Positions 17,128-24,776 of a DNA stretch of 64,000 bases are shown one piece after another. Numbering within the stretch: the stretch's first letter is position 1; each line of letters opens with the position of its first letter. Below the pieces are notes generated by a model, which was given only the letters and a program-made list of their open reading frames with translations, made no database searches and was not told the DNA's origin. The stretch is from Celerinatantimonas yamalensis (GTDB lineage: Bacteria; Pseudomonadota; Gammaproteobacteria; Enterobacterales; Celerinatantimonadaceae). The position numbers and the translations under genes were made by a program. The stretch covers positions 62,001-126,000 of the forward strand of contig NZ_JBEQCT010000006.1 of assembly GCF_046054155.1 (NCBI RefSeq), given 5' to 3'.

Positions 17128-18051
17128 CTAATCGTGTTTAATCCACAAACTACGAGAAACACTCTGGCGTAGATTCTCAACCAACTTCTTGCTTTCATCG
17201 GAGAACTGGCCGTTTTCAAATTCACCCATATAAAATAAAAGCTCAGCTAAGGGCTTTGACTGGTCTTCTGAAAGGCCTCGAATCAAAGGGTGTTCGCTGT
17301 TCAAGGTGATGTAATGATCGTCTTCATAACCTGGCTCCCACAAAGAGCCATCACGAGTTTTACCCAGCCGAATATCTATATCTTCAACGAGTGGGGCTAT
17401 CACTCTAATTCGCTGAAGATGTTCACCTCTGCCTGAGCACAAAATTCTGAATTCGAGCAGTGCATTAAAGATTATTGCGAGTGCATCACTAAAACCTGAA
17501 CGGTAAATGTTATAGCGATCAGCAATGATGTTGCCAAACATATCGGTGTTATCCGTGCCAACATCTTCACAATCCGAGACTAGGTTAAGTTGGGTTCTAA
17601 TTTCTGCAGGTATAAATAAGCGTACGTATTTTTTACCTTGGTGCTGCAAAGCGTCGGCCACTTTATCGATAGAAAAAACAAAACTATCTAGACCTAAAAT
17701 ATCAGCAACTTCATAGGACATACGAACAACAGAGGAGTTTTCTGGCAATTTGCCATTCAACCATTCTTTTAGAGTCTCGACTTGTTTTTTGAGGTCACCT
17801 TTCGGCAAATCAGCCACATCAACAGCCGTCGCCTTCTCAAAAGAAGTTCTATTTCTGAACGTGACCGCACTCGCAGCAACTTGATAGACATAGTCCGACA
17901 CGATTTGGTTCGATTCGTTAAAAATACGGTTGAATAAGTCTATTGGGAGTGGGATACGGTTTTGCCAAAAAATTAACCCGTCGACGCGATATTTCGGGTT
18001 TCTATCATTCAGGTAACGTTTAAAGTCCGCTAAATCGTACTGATAACTCAT
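17128..18051 (-). CDS. Unrecognised protein with a C-terminal module shared with the adjacent GHKL ATPase
   Basis: A 307-residue soluble protein with no named domain that I recognise. Its last 70 residues share a pattern with the C-terminus of the neighbouring GHKL ATPase: LWEP (237-240), TL about ten residues on, HP (254-255), a helix with E279-x-G281 and S284, then RQSVS (295-299) and a hydrophobic end. The ATPase has LWEP at 442, HP at 461, E492-x-G494, S497 and RQKVS at 508. Spacing from the Glu to RQ is 16 in both. The two genes overlap by four bases. The module may mediate complex formation. Function unknown. Confidence 0.8.
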   Translation of the reverse strand: MSYQYDLADFKRYLNDRNPKYRVDGLIFWQNRIPLPIDLFNRIFNESNQIVSDYVYQVAASAVTFRNRTSFEKATAVDVADLPKGDLKKQVETLKEWLNGKLPENSSVVRMSYEVADILGLDSFVFSIDKVADALQHQGKKYVRLFIPAEIRTQLNLVSDCEDVGTDNTDMFGNIIADRYNIYRSGFSDALAIIFNALLEFRILCSGRGEHLQRIRVIAPLVEDIDIRLGKTRDGSLWEPGYEDDHYITLNSEHPLIRGLSEDQSKPLAELLFYMGEFENGQFSDESKKLVENLRQSVSRSLWIKHD

Positions 18052-19637
18052 TCGTATTCCTCCGCATCCGGCAACTCAATACTCAAATAACGAAGCGTTT
18101 GACTAACTTTCTGCCTATATCCTTTTAAGGTGTGACGATTAGCTTCAGAATATTCACCATGTTCCGCATTAGCGAGACTCCACAACAGCATATCAAGTGC
18201 CTTCATAGCCTCAACGTTATCTTTGCAAACGTTATACATTTTGTGGAAATATGGGTGTGATTTCCCTAGTGTGACACACGTATTTCCTTCTTCATCACAC
18301 GAAGGTTCCCACAAGTCATCCCCTAGTAAAGAATCTTCCTCGTGAACTCTGACCGTTTTGTCCTGATAGACTTTTATGCCCTCAATCACGATAGGTTTAG
18401 GCTGATTTTGGTTACGAATGGTAACCGTGTCGCCATCGACGTTTATATCAGAGTTTTTTGTATACTTTTTATGCTTATCTATCGATCTATCAGCAGGGCC
18501 ATGAACTCTCTTAGTATTCGCTGAAATCAAACGATCCTGCCCTTTAAGTAACTCCTGTCTCCAAGGTGCTACTAAGCGTTTAAGTTCCTCACGTATTTCC
18601 ACAGGAATGATGACACGGCTCTTGCGGAAATCGATACTGAATACATCATCCAGTTCATGATCAAAGTGCAGCTCAGCTCTAAGGCGAGTAATTTTACTTT
18701 CCTTTTTGTACATTCGATGTGGCCAACCATCGTGCCAAATCAAACGACCTTCTCGATAGATATAGAAACCTTGATTATCTAAGCTATAGCGAACAAATTC
18801 TCGCTCTTCAGAATTCAAATCATTCTGCGAAGGAATAACACTTCCTCTGACCGAGAAAGTGGCTGATTTCCCAGCAAATTCTACTGGAACTGTTTTTTCT
18901 TTTAAAACACGAGAACGCACACCATCTACTGTAACCAAATCGGCACAAAGAGGATCCCACCCTTTTAGGTCTTCTGCCGAAGCGCCCGCGACTTTAAGCG
19001 AAATAGACACTTCGCCGGATGCAAGGTATTTGAAAAAAACCGAGCTCAACTCAGCCTTGAGCTCATTGCCTAGGTTTTTAATCTGCTCTCGAACTTGACG
19101 TTCGCTACCTTGATTAATCAATCGGTCGGTATTTTCCCATATGATCATGGTGCCGCCGTCACCTGTGAACTCGCTCAGATCTTCAAAATAATCGTAGTAA
19201 TCATCAGAACTAGGCGTCTCTAACTCCCAACGGTCTGTTTTGATGATGCGGTCAATATCCCAAGCACGGCCAGATTGAATACCTGCCTTCTGAGTCAAAA
19301 CAACCAAACGGCGACAGAAGGCAGTCGAAGCAGTTTTCAACCCCATCCCAAACTTACCCAGAGATTTAGGGTTAGCTCGCTTCTCTGACCCATAGCGCAT
19401 CGCGTTTCTCAGTTCATCTTCAGACATACCATCGCCGTTGTCTGTCATGATGACCCTAAACTCACCAAACATGTACTGAAGTTCAATTGAGATTTTCGTA
19501 GCATTTGCGGCTATCGAATTATCAATGATATCGGCAAATGCAGCTTCCCGACTGTACCCAGTATCGCGTAAACTTTCGACTAAACGCGCTGCAGAAGGAC
19601 GAAAGTCATCTTCTTGTATTTCTGTTTTTTGACTCAT
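18048..19637 (-). CDS. MORC/MutL-type GHKL ATPase of a restriction-like system
   Basis: A 529-residue protein with an N-terminal GHKL (Hsp90/MutL/MORC) ATPase domain. The N-box is FADIIDNSIAANAT (N40), the G1 box is DNGDGM (66-71) and the G2 box is SLGKFGMGLKTAS (92-104). In the N-box the usual general-base Glu position is Asp (D36). An S5-like region follows (about 200-360) and then a C-terminal module (about 420-515) shared with the next gene. GHKL ATPases of this kind are known from comparative genomics to be linked with SNF2 ATPases, cytosine methylases and nucleases, and to be relatives of eukaryotic MORC proteins. It probably forms ATP-driven clamps on DNA. Confidence 0.87.
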   Translation of the reverse strand: MSQKTEIQEDDFRPSAARLVESLRDTGYSREAAFADIIDNSIAANATKISIELQYMFGEFRVIMTDNGDGMSEDELRNAMRYGSEKRANPKSLGKFGMGLKTASTAFCRRLVVLTQKAGIQSGRAWDIDRIIKTDRWELETPSSDDYYDYFEDLSEFTGDGGTMIIWENTDRLINQGSERQVREQIKNLGNELKAELSSVFFKYLASGEVSISLKVAGASAEDLKGWDPLCADLVTVDGVRSRVLKEKTVPVEFAGKSATFSVRGSVIPSQNDLNSEEREFVRYSLDNQGFYIYREGRLIWHDGWPHRMYKKESKITRLRAELHFDHELDDVFSIDFRKSRVIIPVEIREELKRLVAPWRQELLKGQDRLISANTKRVHGPADRSIDKHKKYTKNSDINVDGDTVTIRNQNQPKPIVIEGIKVYQDKTVRVHEEDSLLGDDLWEPSCDEEGNTCVTLGKSHPYFHKMYNVCKDNVEAMKALDMLLWSLANAEHGEYSEANRHTLKGYRQKVSQTLRYLSIELPDAEEYE

Positions 19638-21481
19638 AAACCTAACGTTTCCAAATATGCAAGCATGATTTGCTTGTCTGTTTCTTTTTCATCTGCAACC
19701 GAGACTACTCGGTCACTGAGTTGTTGCTTAAGGCGAATACGCTCATCAATGGTTTCTTCTATTGTGTTGGCATAGTACATGTAGTAAACACTGACTACAG
19801 ATTTCTGACCATTCCTCCATGCCCTAGCGGTAGCTTGTTCTTCAAGGGCGGGGTTCCATTGCCTGCAGTAATGAATAACGTGAGTTGCCGCTGTAATATT
19901 TAGCCCCATTCCCGCCGTTCTTGGATGAAGAATCAGTACGTCAAAACCTTCCGAAGATGAGAATTCGTCAATAAGCGGTTGTCGTTCCTCATTCGGTGTT
20001 CTGCCATCAATAACACCGGCAGTAATGCCGTACTTTTCTTTAACTGCGCTTTTAACCAAGTCAATCGCTTTTTGAAATGTTGCAAAAATAATGACCTTTT
20101 CCGCAGAAAGGGCAATAGCGTCCAATTTAAGTAACATAAGCTCAAACTTGGCGCTTTGAGCCGATAACGAGCGGACATCGGTTGGAGCTTTAGGATTTAG
20201 CAAAGCTGGGTGCGCTGTAAACTGCTGAAGCTTGTTAATCATGGGGAGGATCCCTGAGCCATCAGCATCATTTTGCATTTCTTCGATAATATTGTCGTAT
20301 GCCAACTTTTCGCTTTCAGTTTGCGACACCGGAAGGTGTATATCCAACTTTTCAGGCAATTGCTCAAGCACATCTTTTTTCATGCGCCTGAGAGTTATTT
20401 GACGTAGTGAAGCTTCTAGTTCTTCTAAGTTTGCACTGAGCGTTTCCGATAAGTCACGATGTACATAGCGAGATTTAAAGGCTTCTTGAGAGCCTAGGTA
20501 TCGAGGGAAAACCAAATCACTCAAGGACCATGCATCCATCAAACTATTCTCAACTGGGGTTCCTGACATTGCCACTGCAACCCCAATATCCAATCGTCTT
20601 ACCGCGATCGATCTACCTGAATTTGGATTTTTCAGCATGCTAGCCTCATCAAACACGGCTAGGTCAAAGTAGAGTTCTTCTAACATCGAAATATCGAAAG
20701 CCATCGTGGTATAAGGCATAATGACTACATTATGTCCCAATAGAGCAGAGCTAACACCTCGACGGGCAGTTCCATAATGTAAGTACGGCTCAACTTGTGG
20801 TGCAAAAAACGCGAACTCCCGTTTCCAGTTATCCAAGAGTGGATTGGGGACGACGATAAGAATTTTTGCATTGGGGTTCTTTTCCAAAGTGTCACAGCAT
20901 AACGCAATAATCTGAGCCGTTTTACCCAACCCCATGTCATCGGCTAGGATTGTGCCGACTCCATTGTCCACACAAAAACTCAACCAATCGACCCCTTGCT
21001 TCTGATAAGGATACAACTCTTGGACGAAAAGCTTTTCGTGATGAGCTATGCGCTTGTTTTTTGTCCGTAATGTTTCTAACAGGTTAGATGGTAGCTGTTC
21101 ACATAAACCTTCCTGAGATAACGTTCTGAGCAATTTGATCAAAGAAGGTAAGTGCAGGTCACTAAATGCTGCATCGACGTGAGTTTTTATTTCCGAGCTA
21201 ACAAAATGAATTCGCTTGGCATTAGCAACAAAATATCCTTGTTGTTTTAAAGAGGTTAGCTGTTGTGTATCCAACAATTCCCCCTTAAAGCTAACCGAAA
21301 AATGCGGTTGAGGGTTGATATAGAAGTGAAAACGCAGATCTGCGGGACGCTTAGACGCCACTAGGGATATCACCTCACCATTACAAATAGCATTCAAACG
21401 GCCTTGCTTGTATAGCTCTTCTGATGAGATTGGCACATTGTCATACTCAACAACACCGTTATTAATCAGATATGTCATCAC
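19634..21481 (-). CDS. SNF2-family DNA translocase
   Basis: A 615-residue SWI2/SNF2 superfamily-2 ATPase, first in the leftward operon. Residues 1-150 are an unnamed N-terminal extension. The motor has motif I DDMGLGKTAQ (181-190), motif II DEAS (278-281, where DEAH or DEAQ is commoner), motif III MSGTPVENSL, and in the second RecA domain GMGLNITAATHVIH and QATARAWRNGQ (motifs V-VI). Such proteins translocate on double-stranded DNA without strand separation. It overlaps the GHKL ATPase gene by four bases. An ATG three bases downstream is an equally good start. Confidence 0.92.
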   Translation of the reverse strand: MMTYLINNGVVEYDNVPISSEELYKQGRLNAICNGEVISLVASKRPADLRFHFYINPQPHFSVSFKGELLDTQQLTSLKQQGYFVANAKRIHFVSSEIKTHVDAAFSDLHLPSLIKLLRTLSQEGLCEQLPSNLLETLRTKNKRIAHHEKLFVQELYPYQKQGVDWLSFCVDNGVGTILADDMGLGKTAQIIALCCDTLEKNPNAKILIVVPNPLLDNWKREFAFFAPQVEPYLHYGTARRGVSSALLGHNVVIMPYTTMAFDISMLEELYFDLAVFDEASMLKNPNSGRSIAVRRLDIGVAVAMSGTPVENSLMDAWSLSDLVFPRYLGSQEAFKSRYVHRDLSETLSANLEELEASLRQITLRRMKKDVLEQLPEKLDIHLPVSQTESEKLAYDNIIEEMQNDADGSGILPMINKLQQFTAHPALLNPKAPTDVRSLSAQSAKFELMLLKLDAIALSAEKVIIFATFQKAIDLVKSAVKEKYGITAGVIDGRTPNEERQPLIDEFSSSEGFDVLILHPRTAGMGLNITAATHVIHYCRQWNPALEEQATARAWRNGQKSVVSVYYMYYANTIEETIDERIRLKQQLSDRVVSVADEKETDKQIMLAYLETLGL

Positions 21482-21589
21482 AACTCTCTTTTTACAGGGT
21501 AAAAAACCGGATACCTATTGCAATTATCAATGTTCATATATACAGTTCGCAATATTACCAGGCAAAAAACCGGATACTTTATAAACACA
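21482..21589. promoter_or_regulatory. Divergent promoter with two 23-bp direct repeats
   Basis: This 108-base gap separates the methyltransferase start from the SNF2-led operon. It holds two direct copies of a 23-bp element at 21492-21514 and 21555-21577, identical at 20 of 23 positions and 63 bases apart (about six helical turns). Each ends in aaaaaaccggatac. The methyltransferase has its own HTH domain, so these are good candidates for operators through which it controls both transcripts. This is inference. Confidence 0.65.
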
Positions 21590-22912
21590 ATGGCAGAAAT
21601 ACTAAACACCTCTCATCATATCAAACAGTTAAGAGACAATCTTGGCTTGGGTCAGCGTGAGTTCGCAAATTTGTTAGGTTTAGGAAAAGATGGAGAGCGT
21701 ACGGTTCGCGGCTGGGAAAATGGCGAACATAAACCTTCCCCTCTAAAATGGAGTCGCATCATCGAGCTTAAAGATGAGATGAAGCGCTACTATGATAACG
21801 CTCCGTTAAAACAGCTGCCTATTGAACAATCTCAGTTTACTTTCATTGATTTGTTTGCCGGCATTGGCGGCATCCGCTATCCATTTCAGCAACTTGGAGG
21901 CCATTGTGTTTTCACGTCTGAATGGGATAAGTTTGCCCAAAAAACCTACCTTGAAAACTACGGCGAAATGCCTAATGGCGACATTACCCAAATAGCTGCG
22001 AAAAACATAAAAGATCATGACATTCTACTTGGGGGATTCCCTTGTCAAGCTTTCTCTCAAGCGGGATTAAAAAAAGGTTTTAACGACACCCGTGGAACTA
22101 TGTTCTTCGAAATTCAGCGTATTCTTGCAGCAAAGCGGCCAAAAGCATTCCTGCTGGAAAACGTAAAGCAGTTGCGCGGACATGACAAAGGGAAAACGCT
22201 AAAGACAATTTTAGATATCCTGCAAGGCCAACACGATCAGGAAATTCCAGATGACATAACGCTTAGTGAAGAAACGCGCCACGCACTTGCCGACAAACTA
22301 AACTATTGGGTTGATGTCAAGGTGTTAAGAGCGGCCGACTTTGGTACACCTCAAAACCGTGAACGTATTTTCATTATCGGGTTTAATAAAGATGAATTCC
22401 CTAGTGTCGATTTTGACAAGCTATTTAGCTGGCCTGAAGCGCCAAAAACTCCGACCAGAGTAGGCGATATTCTTCAAACTCAACAAGAACTCGATCTTGA
22501 TAGAGAGCAATACGGAAAAGACAGGTTTACTATCTCAGACAAGCTTTGGGAAGGGCATCAAAAACGAAAAGCAGAGCACAAAACCAAAGGTAACGGCTTC
22601 GGTTACTCTCTTTTTAATGCAGATAGTGAATATACGAATACCATCAGTGCTCGGTACTATAAAGATGGCTCAGAGATTCTTATTGACCAAAGCCATCTCA
22701 AAAAAAACCCACGCAAGCTCACACCGAGAGAATGTGCAAACTTACAAGGCTTCCCTCAAGAATTCAATGTCGATGCTGTATCACAGGGGCAAATCTACAA
22801 ACAATTTGGCAACTCAGTATGTATGAAAGTAATCCACCCCGTAGCCGAACAAATAGTAAATACCCTGTTTGCGGCTCAAGCAGATCTTGAAGAAACTCGA
22901 AAAGCAGGATAA
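21590..22912 (+). CDS. DNA cytosine-5 methyltransferase with N-terminal HTH domain
   Basis: A protein of about 440 residues. Residues 8-60 form an XRE-like helix-turn-helix (REFANLLGL and ERTVRGWENGEHKPSP). The rest is a C5 methylase: motif I FIDLFAGIGGIR (85-96), motif IV GGFPCQAFSQAG with catalytic C152, motif VI ENV, motif VIII QNRERIFIIG, the target-recognition region, then LTPRECANLQGFP and motif X YKQFGNSV. It protects host DNA from the divergent restriction genes. HTH-C5 methylases such as SsoII and EcoRII types repress their own promoters. The ATG at 21590 is chosen; an in-frame ATG 24 codons upstream would overlap the repeats. Target sequence unknown. Confidence 0.93.
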   Translation: MAEILNTSHHIKQLRDNLGLGQREFANLLGLGKDGERTVRGWENGEHKPSPLKWSRIIELKDEMKRYYDNAPLKQLPIEQSQFTFIDLFAGIGGIRYPFQQLGGHCVFTSEWDKFAQKTYLENYGEMPNGDITQIAAKNIKDHDILLGGFPCQAFSQAGLKKGFNDTRGTMFFEIQRILAAKRPKAFLLENVKQLRGHDKGKTLKTILDILQGQHDQEIPDDITLSEETRHALADKLNYWVDVKVLRAADFGTPQNRERIFIIGFNKDEFPSVDFDKLFSWPEAPKTPTRVGDILQTQQELDLDREQYGKDRFTISDKLWEGHQKRKAEHKTKGNGFGYSLFNADSEYTNTISARYYKDGSEILIDQSHLKKNPRKLTPRECANLQGFPQEFNVDAVSQGQIYKQFGNSVCMKVIHPVAEQIVNTLFAAQADLEETRKAG

Positions 22913-22982
22913 CTATTTGACACTCATTACAATCTCAGTAGGTAAAGAGTATCTTTGCTCAAAGTCAAATGGACGATAATTA

Positions 22983-23007
22983 AGTTGTTCGGTTATTCCG
23001 AACAACT
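22983..23007. repeat. Palindrome 1 downstream of the methyltransferase
   Basis: Perfect 10-bp arms agttgttcgg and ccgaacaact flank the 5-base centre ttatt. It lies 70 bases after the methyltransferase stop. There is no T-run after it on either strand, so it is only a weak terminator candidate. Confidence 0.75.
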
Positions 23008-23083
23008 GCCATATTTAAACCAGTGAACAAGCGGCAACCATTTTCAAGAAGGGAGTGAGAGCTCGTCAGTTTATCTCAAATAA

Positions 23084-23110
23084 GATATTCACACTCAGAG
23101 TATGAATATT
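23084..23110. repeat. Palindrome 2, imperfect
   Basis: Thirteen-base arms gatattcacactc and gagtatgaatatt, matching at 11 of 13 positions, flank a single centre base. The shape suggests a dimeric regulator's site rather than a terminator. Confidence 0.65.
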
Positions 23111-23154
23111 AACCATGAGGTAAACCTCCTCGTTAGAAAAGCACACAAGACCAA

Positions 23155-23185
23155 GTGAACTATCCGGAAATTCCGGATAGTTCAC
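23155..23185. repeat. Palindrome 3, perfect 31-bp
   Basis: Perfect 15-bp arms gtgaactatccggaa and ttccggatagttcac flank one central base. No T-run follows. The core ccggata is also in both 23-bp repeats of the methyltransferase promoter, which hints at a shared binding protein. This palindrome may mark the right edge of the island. The rest of 22913-23450 shows no gene. Confidence 0.8.
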
Positions 23186-23450
23186 CAAAAGGTATTATTT
23201 GAATCTGTAATTTAAATTGTGTATCTGCTTATAATTAAGCCAGTTATGGCTAAGAACTTTTGCACTAACTAAAGTGGATACATCCGAGATTTATAATTAA
23301 AAATACGGGACGATGATTGCGCCTAAAAAGTGCCAAAGCACCCATCTTTCGGAAAGTTGAGAAATATGTTTTCCCATCACACAACGTGCTGGAACAAAGT
23401 AAGGTCGCCATCCAAGTGCAATTTTTAACACGCCTGCAATGCCATGATCA

Positions 23451-24101
23451 TCATCCGATATCACGATGGTCAGTCATACTCGCATCGGGTGGGGCCGCCA
23501 CCGCACGGAACACTGCAATGACCTGGCGGTTGAGTCGCGTAGATTCAGACTCACCGAGTTGTTGCCAGTGGTTGGCAAACCAGCGATCTGCTTCAATCGC
23601 CATAGCAAACAGCATATTCATGAACAGCGATTCGGGCAGATCACAACGAATTGCTCCAATCGATCGCCCCTGTTTAATCAATTCGACAAACCGCTCCTGA
23701 ATTAATTTGTTGGGAAATATTGCCCGAGTCGTTTCATTTTCATAGAGACTGCAGGCTAGAGCGGCTAATGTCGTATTGTCCACCAGCACCTGATGAACAC
23801 GTGCAAAAAATTCGCCTATACGACGCCAAAACTGCTCTGCATTGAGCGATTTGCTAAATGAAAAATCCAGTTGGGTGATCAGCCTCTGCAATGCCCGTTC
23901 AATCACGGCTTCGTAAAGATCAGCTTTACCAGCGATATAATAATAAGCCTGTCCTTTACTCATCCCGGCCTGGCTTAAAATATGATTTAATGAAGCGCCC
24001 GAAAATCCATGGGCTGCAAACTCCTCCTCAGCTGGATCTAACAAGCGCGCCAGCCGCGCAAGATCCAAATTATTGCGCCGTTTCTTCGGTAACTCAGCCA
24101 T
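23451..24101 (-). CDS. TetR/AcrR-family transcriptional regulator
   Basis: A 216-residue repressor. The N-terminal DNA-binding part contains EEEFAAHGFSGASLNHILSQ followed by AGMSKGQAYYYIAGKADLY, the classic TetR helix-turn-helix. The helical C-terminal ligand domain is unassigned. I chose the ATG at 24101 (MAELPKKRR), since an upstream in-frame ATG lies deep in the preceding gene. It overlaps the VOC gene by eight bases and follows it in one operon. Two perfectly placed palindromes upstream of the VOC gene are the probable operator, making this an autoregulated detoxification pair. Confidence 0.9.
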   Translation of the reverse strand: MAELPKKRRNNLDLARLARLLDPAEEEFAAHGFSGASLNHILSQAGMSKGQAYYYIAGKADLYEAVIERALQRLITQLDFSFSKSLNAEQFWRRIGEFFARVHQVLVDNTTLAALACSLYENETTRAIFPNKLIQERFVELIKQGRSIGAIRCDLPESLFMNMLFAMAIEADRWFANHWQQLGESESTRLNRQVIAVFRAVAAPPDASMTDHRDIG

Positions 24102-24645
24102 GGCGCCGCCCCGGCAGTTTACGCATTGCCGCATTCATAAAAGATTTCTTCCACTGCGGATGCAGAGCTATCTGTTCATCCATCACCTGACGAAACCGCC
24201 GCCATGCTCCCCAACTAGGAATGCGCGGAATATGTGCAAGTTCCCAGTGAATACCGTTAATCGGATCTTCAAAAAATACGGCATAATAGCCCGGTGCGTA
24301 AACTGGATACTCGACCGGTTGATCGGAAATAGGGATCGCGTTAGCCTGCAAAAAATCATGATAAAAAAGATCTACTTCACGGCGGCTCTTGGCCCAAAGT
24401 GCAATATGATGGATACCAGTTGCTCGCGCCTGATGGTCCAGCTTATAGCTGCTTTTCGCCGGCTGAATACCGATATAACTGTGCGGCATAGGGAAACGCG
24501 CCATGTAGTATGTCGAGCGATAACCGATGTCGAGGGTCCAGAAACTTTTATACCCTAGCCAACCGAACATACCATCGTAAAACGCCACCGAGCGCTCATA
24601 GTCCAGTACCGAAAATTCCACATGATTCACACCGCGCCATCGCAT
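24094..24645 (-). CDS. VOC-family (glyoxalase/dioxygenase fold) protein
   Basis: A 183-residue protein of the vicinal-oxygen-chelate superfamily. The repeats begin MRWRGVNHVEFSVLDYERSV and ATGIHHIALWAKSRREVDLF, each with a candidate metal histidine. The Glu in INGIHWELAH is the usual third ligand. Enzymes of this fold include glyoxalase I, fosfomycin-resistance proteins and ring-cleaving dioxygenases; the substrate here is unknown. The ATG at 24645 follows aggga by about nine bases. It is co-transcribed with the overlapping TetR gene. Confidence 0.8.
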   Translation of the reverse strand: MRWRGVNHVEFSVLDYERSVAFYDGMFGWLGYKSFWTLDIGYRSTYYMARFPMPHSYIGIQPAKSSYKLDHQARATGIHHIALWAKSRREVDLFYHDFLQANAIPISDQPVEYPVYAPGYYAVFFEDPINGIHWELAHIPRIPSWGAWRRFRQVMDEQIALHPQWKKSFMNAAMRKLPGRRHG

Positions 24646-24701
24646 TAGTTGCTTCCCTTTGGCCCTTCTCAATAACTGAAAAGACAATTTGCCATAATCT
24701 G

Positions 24702-24739
24702 TTTAGACCACCAGTCTAAATTTAGACTACTGGTCTAAA
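24702..24739. promoter_or_regulatory. Tandem TetR-type operators upstream of the VOC-TetR operon
   Basis: Two abutting 19-bp palindromes, tttagaccaccagtctaaa (24702-24720) and tttagactactggtctaaa (24721-24739), each have seven-base arms. The TAGAC...GTCTA core is like known TetR-family operators such as those of NemR. The site lies about 57 bases upstream of the VOC start, where a promoter is expected. Confidence 0.8.
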
Positions 24740-24776
24740 TTGTCAGTGACAAACCTCACATTGGGCGAAAAATTTT

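Larger units (their letters stand above)
13225..23300. mobile_element. Accessory (defence) island inserted downstream of mnmE
   Basis: The stretch from the mnmE stop to about 23.3 kb holds no housekeeping gene. It contains attachment-site-like repeats, a broken alpA-type phage/island regulator, a six-gene restriction-like cluster and, at its right end, a series of palindromes. The location at the mnmE 3' end is a known integration site for genomic islands. No intact integrase or right att site was found, so the right boundary near 23.3 kb is an estimate and the island is probably no longer mobile on its own. Confidence 0.55.

Noticed and set aside
22913..23450. Right-hand copy of the mnmE att core
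   Set aside because: I looked for the mnmE 3' core on the right side of the island and found only poor matches, for example tttcggaaagttga near 23350, not better than chance.
24073..24558. Plus-strand frame of 161 codons opposite the VOC gene
   Set aside because: It is antisense to two well-supported overlapping genes (VOC and TetR), and the product has no recognisable domain.
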